The notes under the pieces: model-generated
Databases searched by the model: none
The model's input: only the letters and a program-made list of their open reading frames with translations
Told to the model about the DNA's origin: nothing
Origin: Hirsutella rhossiliensis
Lineage: Eukaryota > Ascomycota > Sordariomycetes > Hypocreales > Ophiocordycipitaceae
Direction of reading: 5' to 3'
DNA length: 64,000 bases
Assembly (NCBI RefSeq): GCF_020360975.1
Contig: NW_025408688.1
Coordinates: 62,001 to 126,000, forward strand
Made by a program: the position numbers and the translations under genes
Shown: positions 44,008 to 55,406 of the stretch, piece by piece
How the letters are laid out: each line of letters begins with the position of its first letter
Position numbering within the stretch: the first letter of the stretch is position 1

Positions 44008-45680
44008 CTATAAGTGGTGGATATAAACAGAATAAGGAGTATATTGGAGAAGTTTTGACTGGATTGTCTTTGTGAAAAGGAGAGCAAGAGGAGAAGGAAA
44101 TATCCCATTAGGGCCTTTCGCACTTGAGTTTGAGGATGATGAAACATGTTCCTTGTCATGTTGTGTTGTTTCGTTCGTTGCTTTACAGAATATTCTTGGG
44201 CGGATGTCGGGCGCGGTGGGGTCGGGAAGAGATTGACGCCGGAGGTCTGATAGGGCCAGAGGCGGATGTGGCTGGGTGATTGACTGGCTCGGTGTCCGTC
44301 TCTGAGTCTCCGGGTCTTCGTGGGACAGAAGGGAGGAAGTGTCGGATTTGGCGGGGCCTCGACTATCACAGGCGGCGACTATGGTGGAAATTTCTGGAGA
44401 AAGTCGCGGTCTCTTGGTTGGGGTTTGGTCGGGATCGGGCAATGACCGCTTTGATGTCATCATAAGGATCGACTGACCTAGATGCAGGCGGCGTGGGGAG
44501 GCGCCGCTTGGGGCGGCATTGCGTTTTTGGTAGAGGTAAACCTGGCCAACGCATCGCTATAGTCCGAGGGTTGCCGACTGAGCCCTTGGGTGTCGTCGGC
44601 AGTAGCTGTGTCGCAGAAGCCTGGTTGGACATGGCCCTGTCAAGGAAAGTCCATGTATCGGGGACGACGATGAAGATATAGTCTTGCTCGAAGGCCGGGG
44701 CATGTGTCATGATCTGGTGATCGAGTAAGCCGGCGATTTTGCCCGTGCAGGTGAGGAGAGCGTTCGGCTGGAACTGGCTATCGCGCCTCTCGGTCATCTT
44801 CTTGCATAGGAGGTCCAAGGATTGGCGTGAATGGGGAAGATGACGAAAAGTTGAAAGGGATGAAAGCCCTTGAAGGGTGTTTTGCCCGGAATCCCAGGAC
44901 AGATAAAGGTCGAGAGCTGGACAAAGCCGCAACAGCTCAGCTGGGTGTCGTCAAGGGCCGCAGCCGAGTTTCCATGCAGAAGGTCGCGGCCGGAACCGAT
45001 GACAGGTCCCGTGAAGGAGACAATGGGTTGTATCGCTGGGAAGGCATCCGCCGAGCCGAGGGTGCGAGGATGACTCTGTGGCCATCGTCAGAGATGGTAG
45101 TGGTGACGGAGGTCTGGAGCATACACCTACGGCTGGTAGCTGTGGTCGCGGACGATGAGAGCCGGGATGGTGTATTCTGTAATGTTGTCATCCTCCGACT
45201 CGAAGCTATCACGTCGCTCGATTTCCCACGTCAGGGCAAAGGGATGAACACGGCCGACCATAAAGAACCACTGCTCGGTCCATTCCGAGGGGATTATCTG
45301 TTGGTTGTATATGGAAATATTAAGGCTCAAGAAGATGCAGGTCGATGGATTGTCAGGATCTGACCGGATTGCTGCATACTCTGGAGTCGACAGCCATGAG
45401 GGCGTTGGAAGGAAGACCCTCGCTAGGGTTTCTGCGTTGAGCCCTTTGACACGATGCTCATTCTGGTAGGCGAACCTAGACGGGCAGCCGGGCTGGACAA
45501 AGGCCATCATGGACATGTCGGCGCCAGCATTTTTCTGGCTGTCAAGAGGTTGCCGCGGGAGGACGAGGTATCGACGTTGAGCTGGGAGGCCGACATCGTG
45601 AGAACATGGCAGATGTGGTCACCGTGGAAGTGTAAAGGAGGGTTAGGCAGAGTAGAGGTAGGCATCCTATAAAGCAGGTT
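44008..45680 (-). pseudogene. Unrecognised reverse-strand ORF family, copy 2
   Basis: A protein-like sequence runs through several frames: MPTSTLPNPPLHFHGDHIC (45663 downward), then ADMSMMAFVQPGCPSRF and RVKGLNAETLARVFLPTPSW with a well-formed stretch EWTEQWFFMVGRVHPFALTW (45516-45127). Further on are GKIAGLLDHQIMTHAPAFEQ, IFIVVPDTWTFLDRAMSNQ (44932-44366) and KRPRLSPEISTIVAACDSRG (44463-44008). No known domain. Part of it is duplicated at 46279-46716. It lies head-to-head with the Helitron A transposase and could be cargo of that element. Confidence 0.45.
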
Positions 45681-46278
45681 TTCTTGCTGCTCGAAAGAGG
45701 GCTCGTGGCTCGGGTCGGGAGACTTGAGAGTCAGTGAATGCTACCTAGGTGATAGATCAGAAGCGGGGTATGCGGGAATGAGCTGGCGAGGTTCTCGAGC
45801 AGTCTCGACCATCTGGTTCTGTGGTCGTGAGTGAAGTAGGAGCCGGGGTTGGAAGTTGAGTAGGGGTGATGGCTATGTTGCGAGAAGTTGGAGGTCGGCG
45901 AACGGTAAGGTTAGTGTGGGTAAGACTGCGGAGAAAGAAAGTCCAGTAGTCCCCTTCGGTGTCATCGTTGCATGGAGTAGATAGCAAAGGGGGCAATAAC
46001 GAATGAGAGTGAAGGAAAGAAAGAGGTTATGGTAGTATTGCAGGACTCCCTTTGACGGTCGTCGGTAGTTGGATGGGCATTGCGTGCGGCTGAGCGAGGC
46101 GGGTGCCGACCGTGTCGAGTCTACTATTGGGACACGGTGAAGTCGGATATATGGGTCGACCTGAGGAGGAGGATGCGAGTTGGTCACGAGAACTTTCCAA
46201 GAGGGTTTGCAAGTCGAGACTCCGGTGGCTAGCGACTACAAGAGGACAGGCAGGGGGGTCCTGGCTATCGCTTTAGCA

Positions 46279-46784
46279 TTAAGGCCGTTGATGCGACATT
46301 GGTGCTGGCGAGGGAGCAAATCTAGAAGGGTAGTCCGGCTGCATGAGGGACGTCATGGACATGTTATCGCCGGCAGCCTTGTGGCTGTTGCTCGACGAGG
46401 CGGATTGGCGGGTATTGATGGTGAACTGATGCGCAAGGTTGGTAGGATGGTGTTGGAAGGGCTGAAGAGTATGGTTTGAAGTGTGCGGCAGGCGGTTGTC
46501 GCGGCCATCTCCATGTGCCGGAGGTCGGCAGTGGCCAGGATTCGCTGGAGTGCGCAAAAGAGAGCACGGCGATGGAAGGGTCGCTTTGGCAAAGCCGGGG
46601 TAGCAGGTCGCACGTGGAGACCAGGCGAGGCCGGGACGGTGGACGCACATAGATAGGCATGGTAACGGGGAATATAGAGGGTAGTATTGCATCGCCTCGG
46701 TACCATAGGGAAGCATTTTATAGGGAAGCTATAAGGAAGAAACGCCACGGCCATGAGGGAAGTGATGGCTAGGGAGCTTCCCAT
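46279..46784 (-). pseudogene. Unrecognised reverse-strand ORF family, copy 1 (partial)
   Basis: Contains QFTINTRQSASSSNSHKAAG, DNMSMTSLMQPDYPSRF and, in the next frame, CRINGLNAKAIARTPLP. These align with SQLNVDTSSSRGN.., ADMSMMAFVQPGCPSRF and HRVKGLNAETLARVFLP of copy 2. The region ends ~75 bp from the divergent Helitron A start, so the two may share a promoter. Function unknown. Confidence 0.4.
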
Positions 46785-46858
46785 TCGGGAGAAGTAGCGT
46801 CGTCAACAAGCGAGACTGTCCAAGTGGAGGTGCTCCGGAGCCAAAGCTTTATAGCCTG

Positions 46859-48352
46859 TTGCCAATTTACGGCAGTCGACGTCGAGGAGGCAGCAGCATG
46901 GCGGACAGTCCTGCAGTGAAGTTAAGCGAGGCGGTTGCTCACCCTGAAGCCTGTTCGTTGTCAGTCGGGGATGGAGAAGAGGGTGAGAACGTGAGCGGGT
47001 CGGGTTCGGGGCTCGGAGATGGTGCGACAGGAGCCGGTGTAGATGTGGTGGCAGCTTCTGAGAGGGGCCGCAGAGCACGGGGGGAGAGCCTGGGACGGTT
47101 ACGAAGATACGAATCACGGGCGAATGCGGCATCAACGTTCCGGCCGATTCAGCCTAGGAAACCTGTGGTTGAAGACACCGCATGGAGACAGCACGCAGAA
47201 GCAATTGCGAGGTCGTTGCCGAGAAGACCGCCGCGAGGCGGTTTGCGGTCAAACAGAGCACGGAAGTTCCATAATATGGTTAGCAGCGGAAGTTCCGCGC
47301 AACATCAGTCACCGGGTCAGCTTCCGAGGCCCCTGTTGCCTAGGGAACGTGGAGATATGGGGTAGCGGACTCTGATCGTCCGCTCCTCATCGGCACTTTC
47401 TGCCTCAGGAGGAGATCCTGAAGATGAGGAGCAACGTGTTACGGCGGCGGCGGGCGATGTCCCGAGTGTTCATTCGAAGGAGGTACCGAAGCTTCGATCC
47501 ATCCAGCCTAGGGAACCGGTATTCGACAACTTAAGAGAAAACGGGCAATTAGCAGCAGCGATTGCGTCTGGTTTGCCCAAGCGCCGTCGGGGACGGAGTT
47601 GGCGGGTAAAGGGAGTACCAGGCCGCAGGGGTGTCTCCAACGCAGCAGGTACGGCGCAGCATCCGGGGCCGTCTCCTGTGGGGTGCGACGCCGCGGCAGA
47701 GCCAGCGGACGCTTCGCTGAGCGGGCGGAGGCTGCAGCAAAGGGAGGTGGGCGGCTCATCGCGGGTGGCGGCTGGGGAGCCCGTGCAGTTTGATCGGCAG
47801 CAAGAACGAGGAGAGTGCTGGAAAGGGCAAGGACTGAGGTCAAGGTTCGGCGTGGAAAACGTTCGCCAGCACGGCCCGGTGCCTGTCCAGTGCAAAGGGC
47901 CGGATGGCGTGTCAGGGGATGCGCACGTAGTCGGGCAGTCGTCGCCAAAGCTGCCGCATCCGACGGCTTGCGAAGAAGCGAATCAGCCACGGAGAGAAGA
48001 AATCATGGATCGGAGGCGGCCCGGAGGCGGCCCGGAGGCGGCCCGGAGGCGGGAGAAGAGAAAACGTCTTCCTGGTCCGGACGAGCGCCCGAGAAAACAG
48101 ATTCGGAGTGGAATCGGAAGGCAGAGGAGTCGGGAGCTGCGGGCCGAAGACCTGGCGAGTGTGCTGCGTTTTTTGGAGGAAGACTTCGCCATGAAGGAGA
48201 GGCTGTCTAACGATCAGACGTGGTGTACGCCAATACCGCACGACAGGAAGGTGTCGACGGTGCGGGATTTTTATCAGGCGTTCCACGATGCGAGCACGTT
48301 GCCGATACGGACCTGCATGACAGCTACCGCAAGCGTACGAGAAAAGAGCTGA
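46859..48352 (+). pseudogene. Helitron A transposase N-terminal region
   Basis: A single frame from 46859 (a better start is ATG 46898, MADSPAVKL) to 48352, interrupted only by TAG at 47363-47365. Two diverged copies of a basic motif lie on either side of that stop: RPIQPRKPVVED..AEAIARSLPRRPPRG and RSIQPREPVFDN..AAAIASGLPKRRRG. The C-terminal part (RELRAEDLASVLRFLEEDF, then QTWCTPIPHDRKVSTVRDFY) matches the start of Helitron B. Four copies of an 11-bp unit (CGGAGGCGGCC) lie at 48012-48053. Confidence 0.65.
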
Positions 48353-48931
48353 GGAGATCAGATGGGATCAATGGCTGTCAAGCTGCGTGCCAGAGGGCGG
48401 CCGCTCACCATTTTCATGCCGGAGCTGCTTTCCCGAAGGCGAGCCCGTGTCGGTGTGTGCGGAGTGTGCCCGATGCCTGGCGCGCGGGAGTCTGTCGCCG
48501 GCGGTCCATCTTCACACTCGCCTTGGCTGTGAGCACATGTTCCCGATGAGCTCAAGGGACTGACGCCGGTCGAAGAGAAGCTCGTCTCGCTCAACTCCTG
48601 CTATGGGTTTGTCACGAGATATAGCATTCCGGGCGGGCAGAGGCAGGCCGTGAGGTATCCGAGGCACGTCAAGGGCCACATCACAGTGTTTCCCAACAAC
48701 GTGCAGGAGCTGGCGACCAAGGTGCTCCCGCACCCCCTTTTGCAAGCACTGGACGAGATCCACGTTTCGTGGCAGGGCGTGGAGAAGCCGGCACCGAGCG
48801 ACCTGTCGAGTCTCTTGTCGGTGAGGCGGCGGGTCGTCGAGAGGGCTCTTGTTTGGCTGAAGAGGAGCAACCCCCACTACGCCGAGATCGAGATCGACGT
48901 GGCGGAGATGGAGAGTTGGGAGACCCGATAG
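48353..48931 (+). pseudogene. Helitron A DUF6570-like region
   Basis: After a scrambled zinc-binding segment (48353-48540), ELKGLTPVEEKLVSLNSCYG, YSIPGGQRQAVRYPRHVKGH and ITVFPNNVQELATKVLPHPL read through to 48930. This block is typical of fungal Helitron helicases (DUF6570 by recollection) and is ~80% alike in Helitron B. Its biochemical role is unknown; it probably forms part of the N-terminal DNA-handling module. Confidence 0.65.
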
Positions 48932-49518
48932 ACGGGGTGCCGGCCTTGGTGTATGATCGCATGGAGCGGAACGAGCCGTCCGCATGGGAGAAAACGCGGA
49001 CGGCGCACGTTGTGCCGCCCACGGAGCGCGCCATGGACGACGAGGGGTCGGTGGAGATCGAGGAACTCTTCGCTCTGCTCAACCAAAGGCAGGAAACGGG
49101 AGGCGAGGCTGAAGGGCACGGGCCCAACGAAGAAGGCGCGGGTCGTGATGGAGTTGGTGCTAGCCCCGATCAGAACGTTCGACCAATCAACGAGGTGACG
49201 TCTTCCGGCATGTTCGGGCTGGACGGACCGCCAGACGTGGCGGATGTCGAGAAGCTGCGGTTTGCCTGTGACGCTGTTGGCGCAGGTGCCGACGGCCGCG
49301 CGGGCCCGAGAACGTGGGTCGGATCCTCGGTGGGGGGGGCTCGAGGGCGTGGCGACGATGGCAGTGAGCCATACATTCGAGTCTCGCGGGGGGATGAGTT
49401 TGCCGACTCCTTTGAGACGTCCTTCTTCGCCAGAACGTTCCCGACCCTGTTCCCATTTGGCGTTGGGGACCAAGGCTGGCCGAAGAGGCCATAGCCGAGG
49501 CGGGAAGGCCCTACCAAC

Positions 49519-50999
49519 TTGCGAGGCACCGGTAGAGCTGTTGAGGCAGGGGCGGCTGCGGGAGACATCGTATCCTCCCGAAGCTTGAACCTCCGGATTT
49601 GGGCCGACATCGTGCTCCGGCGCCATGGTGGCCGGTTTGCGTTGCACCACATATTTGCATTTCTCGTCTTCAACATGGGGGTGCGGTCGAGGAACCGCCG
49701 CGTCAGCATGCTGAGTGTGGCGAGGAAGGACTTCGGCAAGGTCGAGCGCGTTGCCCGCTCGATGACCGCGCAAAGGTTAGCGGCGGCGAGGGTCGAGTTG
49801 GAGAGCTCGGGCAAGACGACCGATGAGGGCGTGAAGGAGCTTCTCAGGAGCCTCTCGCTGTACGGCCACCGGCAACCCATGTCGAGAGGTTCGGCTCAAT
49901 ATGCGGCGGAAAATCCAGTCGCTCATCGTTGGCTACGGCGTTCCGGCCATCTGGTTCACCATCAACCCAAACGACATTACGAACCCGGTGAAGCTGCGAC
50001 TGGCGGCATATCGGACACGCGATCCCGGCGCGGCCGAGGAGTTCCTAGAAGGCCTTGGGAGTGCGTACAAGCGGACAAGGCTGGCCATGTCCGATCCGAT
50101 GAGCGCCGCCGTATTCTTCCACCGGGAGATGAAGCTCTTCTTCGATCATTACGTGAAGGTCGGAGAAGAGTCGGTATTCGGGCGCATCGGCAAGTACTAT
50201 GGCGCTGTGGAGACCAACGAACGAGGGGCGCTTCATGTTCACGGCTTGCTCTGGTTGCACGGAAACGCGCATCTCAGCTCGATGCTTGCCGACATCCACG
50301 GGGAGGATCAGGCGGCGTATCGCGAGCGAATCATACGATACGTCGATAGTGTCTTCTCCGAGGTAAGAATAGCTAAGACGTGTCACTGAGAACCTGAATT
50401 GCTCGTCCGATGGACAAACGGGGCCAGGCTGACGTGCAAGATAGGATCTGGATCAGGAAGGGTTCTGCGCCGTGCAAGCGGAGCGATCTGTGACGTCCGA
50501 TATTTCCTCCCTGCTGGACAACACCGAGCAGTTTTCGGCCGCATTTGACGAGGAGGCCAACTTCTGTGCCGGCGCTACACAGGTTCACACGCATAGCCCG
50601 ACCTGTGTCAAGTATTCCTTGGGCAAAGGAGCGCGGAAAGGGAATCCATGCCGGTTTAAGTCTCCATGGAGGTTGGTCGACAAGACCGCCATCACGGCAG
50701 ACGGGGTGTTGCAGATCCGGAGGACTCACAGCATGGTCAATCGATGGAACAAGGCTATCGCTGTTGGGCTCCGGCACAACCACGACATTTCCTTCATTGC
50801 GACGCAGCGCAAGACCATGGCCCTTATGTATTATGTCACGAACTACGCGACGAAGGTGGAGGACCCGGTGTGGAAGCGTGTGGCGGCCGCGGCCGATCTC
50901 CTGGCCGCCTCAACGGGTGACGGCACGGCCAACGGAGGACAGGACGACGGTGGAGGTGCTGTTGGCGATGACGCCGCCAAGGGAACAGGACGCGACAGT
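49519..50999 (+). pseudogene. Helitron A Rep (HUH endonuclease) domain
   Basis: Segments include LRIWADIVLRRHGGRFALHH, FAFLVFNMGVRSRNRRVSML, VPAIWFTINPNDITNPVKLR and FFHREMKLFFDHYVKVGEES. The HUH motif HVHGLLWLHGN (His-Val-His at 50234-50242) would bind the metal. The Y2 motif MYYVTNYATK (50826-50855) supplies the tyrosines that nick and join DNA in rolling-circle transposition. The domain is split by intron 50363-50444 and a frameshift near 49900. Confidence 0.8.
50363..50444 (+). other. Intron 1 of Helitron A
   Basis: GTAAGA..GATAG, 82 bp. Splicing joins YVDSVFSE to DLDQEGFCAVQAERSV in frame. Helitron B has an intron at the same codon. Confidence 0.8.
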
Positions 51000-51001
51000 T
51001 C

Positions 51002-54000
51002 TTGATGAGGGTGGCGAATCGTGTGTTCACGGAGCGTCCGCTATCTCAGGTCGAGGTCGTCGCTCATCTTCTTGGATATCCGGCCGAGTTCACCAACAGC
51101 AGCGCCTGGGCGTACCTGAACACATCTCTGCTGTACTGGGAAGTCTTTCGACGGTGGCCGTATCTCCGACGAGCAAGTGGCGCGGCGGCCATAGATGATA
51201 CTCTGGATGAGTCGGTCGTTGTCGAAGAAGCAGGCCTGAGGATCTCCCACGTTGAGGCGTACCAGCACCGGGGAGAGCTCCTGCGAGGGCTATGCTTATA
51301 CGACTACATATCGCTCGTTAGACTAAAACGCACCAGTAAGGATGAGAGCTGTGCGGCCTGGGGGGAGGTGCCCTTCGAGGATGGATGGGCGCCAGGGAGA
51401 CGCTGGGTCCAGGTGCTCAGGCGGCCGGGCAAGCATGCTACCGTCTGCCTCGATGGCTACCTGAGCAAGGACTTCGGCCACAACGACGACGAGGAGTCGT
51501 GCCACCGGAGGTGTGTATAGCAACCGCCCTGCCGGCAGGCATCATCAGAGTGGCTAACCTCCCCTCCCCTTAAAGGGCAGCCGTGCAGCATCTTGCGCTA
51601 TTTGTGCCGTGGAGTCCTTTCTGTGCGAAGAAACAGGTGAGATCAATAGCATCTGGGAGCGGGCGCGAGAGGCGCTGGCCCCGAGAATATCATGTCTCGT
51701 CGACAACGTGCAGCTGCTTCGACGATCAGCCGAAGACGCAAAGCGCGACGCCAAGCAATGGGCGGCCTCATCCGGCGATGGCGATTCCACGGTCGCCCAC
51801 GTCGAGGAGGGCGAGACAGGCGAGGCGGGCGCAGAATTTGCAGCGACGTATCGGTCCAACAACATCGGAGACGCAACGCGCCTGATCGACGTCGTCCGAG
51901 GCGCAGTGGGCACGAATCAGGTGACGGCCAAGTCGCCGGAGCTCATGGCAATGATGCGGCAGCTCTGTCGATTCCAGCAATCGGCGCTCTGCTCAACGGC
52001 CGAGCTCGAGGCCATCGCGATTCCCGAACAAGGGTTGAGGTGCATAAGCATGCCAGGGCGGGTATTTTCCGGGGCCGCACTACCGCCGCAGGATCAGGTC
52101 AAGGCTATCAAGTCGCAGCAGATAAGTGCGTCGAGGAAAGGAGAGAATGATCCAAGGCGTACAAACCACAGTCGCAGTCCGGGAAAGCGATCGCCGAGCT
52201 GCGTTGCGGAGGGTGATGACCGGCTTCGGGAGGACGACGTCGAAATGACGACAGCCGACTCCGACGAGACGGCTAGCGACGCAGAAGCGGGAATGCGCGT
52301 CCAGCTTGGCCCATCGACCTCCTTCTTCGCGGCGGGCAAGGAGTTGTCAACACGGCTAACGCTGAACAAGAGGCAGTCGATCGCTTTCCTAATAATATGC
52401 CGCCAGCTCGATTTGATGCGACAAACGAATAGGGCGATGCCGGCCAGCTCTGCCAGTTCGTCGGCGGCGAGGGGGCACCGGCAAGTCGCGGATCATTGGG
52501 GCACTCGTCGAGCTGTTCAGTGGGAAGAGCCTTTCGAATCGTCTGCTGATCACGGCGACGTCAGACTGCCGCGGCGCAGATCAACGGCATCACGATCCAC
52601 CCGCCTGCGGGTTCACTAAAGACCAAGGGGCGGGCGGCGCGAACACAGCCAAGGACCTTGACGGGGTGCGGCTGACAAAACGGGCGGAGCGGTTCATCCA
52701 CGGCCAGTCTCGGATGGACTGGCAGGAGAAGGACGTGCTTGTCATCGACGAGGTGAGCATGCTCGGAGCGCGGACGCTGCACGCCATAAACGAGCGACTC
52801 TGTCGGCTTCGCGGATCGCAGAAAGATTTCGGGGATCCCCATCGTCCTCTTCTGCGGAGACTTTCAGCAGTTCCGGCCGGTCCAAGAGAGGTCGATCGTC
52901 CTGCCGAGCGCGGCCATCTCGTGGGACGTAGACAACTCGTTCAAGGCCGAGCAGCGGCACCAGCACGACAAAGCGCACGCGCTGTGGAAGAGATTCACGA
53001 CGGTCGTCATGTTGAACGAGCAAATGCGCGCCGCCGGTGATCCGGAATTGCAGGGGCTGCTGAAGCGGATCCGGCAGGGTGTGCAGGACCGCACGGATCT
53101 GGACCTCCTCAACTCAGGTGCTACCGCGAGGGCAGGCGGATCCCTTGGGAGACTGGCATCACCGTGGTGACGCCGCTGAACAGGAATCGGTGGAACCTAA
53201 ACATGGAGGCAAGCTTGGCGTTCCGGGTCCAGCAGCGGTCGACGATGCGCATCTTCATCTCCGAGCACAAGTGGAAGGAGGGCCTGCCGACCGAGGAAGA
53301 AGCGATCATGGTACTCAATCAAGGCGACGATAGCGCGATCCCCGTGCCGGCCGTCTTCATGTTCGTGGCCGGGATGCCGGTCGTCGTGAACCACAACACC
53401 CATCAGGGGCTGAAGCTGGTGAACGGCGCCGGCTACTCGGCGGTGGAGGTCATTGTCGACAAGGCGTCCCCAGGGCATCGAATCTCGTCCGACATGACGA
53501 TCCACTTCGGCCGCCGGCGGGGATATTACTGGAATCGGCGACGACAAAGGACCTCCACTTCGTCGGGATGCCGCCGGGCACGATCTTGTTAACGCCGATG
53601 AGCGTCAGGATACACTGCCAACGAAAGCGGCCGTGGCAGCAGAACGACGTCAGCCGGAAGGGATTGCCGTGCGCAGCAGCCTTCGCCTGCACGGACTACA
53701 AGGTGCAGGGCAGAACGCCAGAGCGCGTGGCCCTGGAGCTGCGGGGACACGGACGACGAAAGTCGATGGAAGGGCCGTGCCCTCGCAATGCGACCCGTAC
53801 AGCTTATATGTGCAGCTATCGCGCTGTCGAACGCTAGACGGCATCACGCTCGTGTCCAAGGTGCGGGAGAGAGACTTGGTGGGCAACCGAGTCCCCGAAG
53901 AGATGACCGTCGCGCAGGCCAGGCTGGAGGTGCTAAGCGAGAGGACTGTCGAGGAAGCTTTGCGTCGGTCGGATGGCGACGCTGAAGAGTCAAGGAGAGT

Positions 54001-54016
54001 TGTCAGGGTGAGGTGA
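51002..54016 (+). pseudogene. Helitron A PIF1-type helicase
   Basis: ERPLSQVEVVAHLLGYPAEF leads into the helicase. Walker A (GGEG-GTGKS, ~52463-52490) is broken by loss of one base in a G run. Walker B is VLVIDEVSMLGARTLHA (52737-52790). Later blocks are FTTVVMLNEQMRAAGDPELQ, IPWETGITVVTPLNRNRWNL, PAVFMFVAGMPVVVNHNTHQ, ACTDYKVQGRTPERVALELR and YVQLSRCRTLDGITLVSKV. It would unwind DNA 5'-3' during strand transfer. Several frameshifts make it inactive as read. Confidence 0.85.
51511..51575 (+). other. Intron 2 of Helitron A
   Basis: GTGTGT..GGCTAAC..AAAG, 65 bp. Splicing restores CHRRAAVQHLALFVPW. The position matches Helitron B intron 2. Confidence 0.8.
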
Positions 54017-54440
54017 CGAGGGGGAGAAGACGGAGGAGCGCCGGCGGGCAAGAAGACAAGGGCACTGGGCAGCAGCGATCAACGAGGGCGACTTTTAGAC
54101 TTGAAGGAAGAACCCGCTAGAAAGGCATGAACGAAAAGGGCAAAGACAAAAGACGCAAGTTTTAGACACAATAAGAAAACCGGCGGACGAAAGGAAAAAG
54201 GTTGGCATTGGCATTGGCAAGGGGGTAAACAGGAGTAATATAACGGGGGGGGAAACAGGGCAAGGCATGAGAGGGGCAAGAGAAGGCGGCAGCGACCAAT
54301 GACGAGGGAGGGACGGAAGGGTCGGCGACCAATCACACGGGATCTTTTATTCCGAAAGAGGAAATAAATCAGCCAATCAGAGGCGGAGGATGTGGGGGTG
54401 AAGCAGTTTGGGGCCTTTTTTCCCCGCGCGCTAAGAAGTC
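54017..54440. other. Boundary between the two Helitron units
   Basis: No gene. It contains CCAATGACGAGG, CCAATCACACGG and CCAATCAGAGGCGG, and the first copy of a ~28-bp direct repeat (GGGGCCTTTTTTCCCCGCGCGC at ~54411 and ~54468). Confidence 0.6.
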
Positions 54441-54540
54441 CTTTCGTTCCTCAAGGCAAGCAGTCTGGGGCCTTTTTTCCCCGCGCGCTAACAGGTAAGG
54501 CAACCCTTCATGGGTTGCGCAAAGAGCCTTGAGGAACGAA
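54441..54540. repeat. Nested-hairpin repeat H4
   Basis: Outer stem CTTTCGTTCCTCAAGGC (54441-54457) / GCCTTGAGGAACGAA (54526-54540). Inner stem GCAACCC / GGGTTGC (54500-54506 and 54512-54518), then GCAAAGA. It occupies the same place before Helitron B as H1-H3 do before Helitron A. Confidence 0.85.
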
Positions 54541-54837
54541 GGCCGAAGATTGGAGAGACAAACAAGACAAAGACAGGGTGAGAGAAAGAACGCAAGCAGG
54601 CGGTAGCGCTAGGAACTAAAACATGCAAAAAAGGTAGGTAAAGAAAGCGGCCATTCGGGCACCATCCCGCCGCGGGGAAGAGGCAGAAAAAGCAAGAAGG
54701 CAAGTAAAGCGGTGATGACGATTGCGGGGTAAGCGAGAGGAAGGGAGCATAAGAGGGCGCCAAGGCACGAATAGGAGAACAAGAGCAGAAGCGTCTACCC
54801 TAGCTACCGATCGAGCAGTTAGGAAAACAACTACAGC

Positions 54838-55406
54838 ATGGCCACTTGCAACGTTTCCGTGGAGTTCTGGTGCGAATTCGGGGCCACGGAGCTGAAGTAC
54901 AAGCATAGCATCCCGAAGACGCTCGTGACGCAGGTAGCCAGGCGAGGCCGAACCACGCAGCCAGTGCACTGTTCCTACAGTGGATAAGGCCGATCCTACG
55001 GGAGCACGAGGCAGCGTGTCGGAAGGCAGCAGGGGTGCGCTGCGAGAGCTGCGGCGGACTCGCAAAGGAGATTCTACAGAGCCCGATATCGTACCTACAC
55101 GCAGAGAGGCCGTTTGTGCTCGTGGTCGTGTCGTCGTTCTGCGGCAAAGAAGGATGCGAAATTAGGACGAGGCAGGAAATGCAGGACAAGATGGCAGAGG
55201 CGGGGCAGGCGGGCGGAAACAAGGGCGCGACGCAAATGCAAGGGCAGGATGCGCAGAGCACAGAGGGGAAGGTCTGCCGGGTTTGTGGAGAGATGGCGGG
55301 GGCGAGGAGGTGCAGCCGATGCCTGACGGTGGCGTACTGCAGCAGGCAACACCAAAAGGAGGACTGGAAGGTGCACAAGAAGGGATGCAAGGCAAAGGCA
55401 AGCTAG
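54838..55406 (+). CDS. MYND-type zinc-finger protein
   Basis: The C-terminal domain reads CRVCGEMAGARRCSRC, VAYCSRQHQKEDWKVH and KKGC, giving the seven Cys and one His of a MYND finger, a protein-interaction module found in transcriptional co-regulators. Upstream another Cys pair (VRCESCGG) and SSFCGKEGCE may form a second zinc site. From ATG 54838 the first ~35 codons (MATCNVSVEFWCEFGATELK) lie in another frame. A one-base shift near 54935 joins them to ASALFLQWIRPILREHEAAC. It sits between the hairpin repeat and the Helitron B transposase, so it may be Helitron cargo or an accessory factor. Confidence 0.75.

Larger units (their letters stand above)
46859..54016 (+). mobile_element. Helitron A coding region (Rep-helicase), degenerate
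   Basis: The order is N-terminal repeats, DUF6570-like region, HUH Rep domain, and PIF1 helicase ending VVRVR at 54016. This is the RepHel transposase architecture of rolling-circle Helitrons. The reading frame is broken many times. Two introns (50363-50444, 51511-51575) match those of Helitron B exactly. The physical termini (5' TC, 3' hairpin plus CTRR) were not identified. Confidence 0.85.

Noticed and set aside
48877..49773. Long antisense ORF (298 codons) over Helitron A
   Set aside because: It mirrors GC-rich coding sequence; the plus strand has the homologous transposase.
54100..54120. CTAG at 54117-54120 as the Helitron A 3' terminus
   Set aside because: No hairpin lies in the required few bases upstream, and no AT insertion site can be verified.
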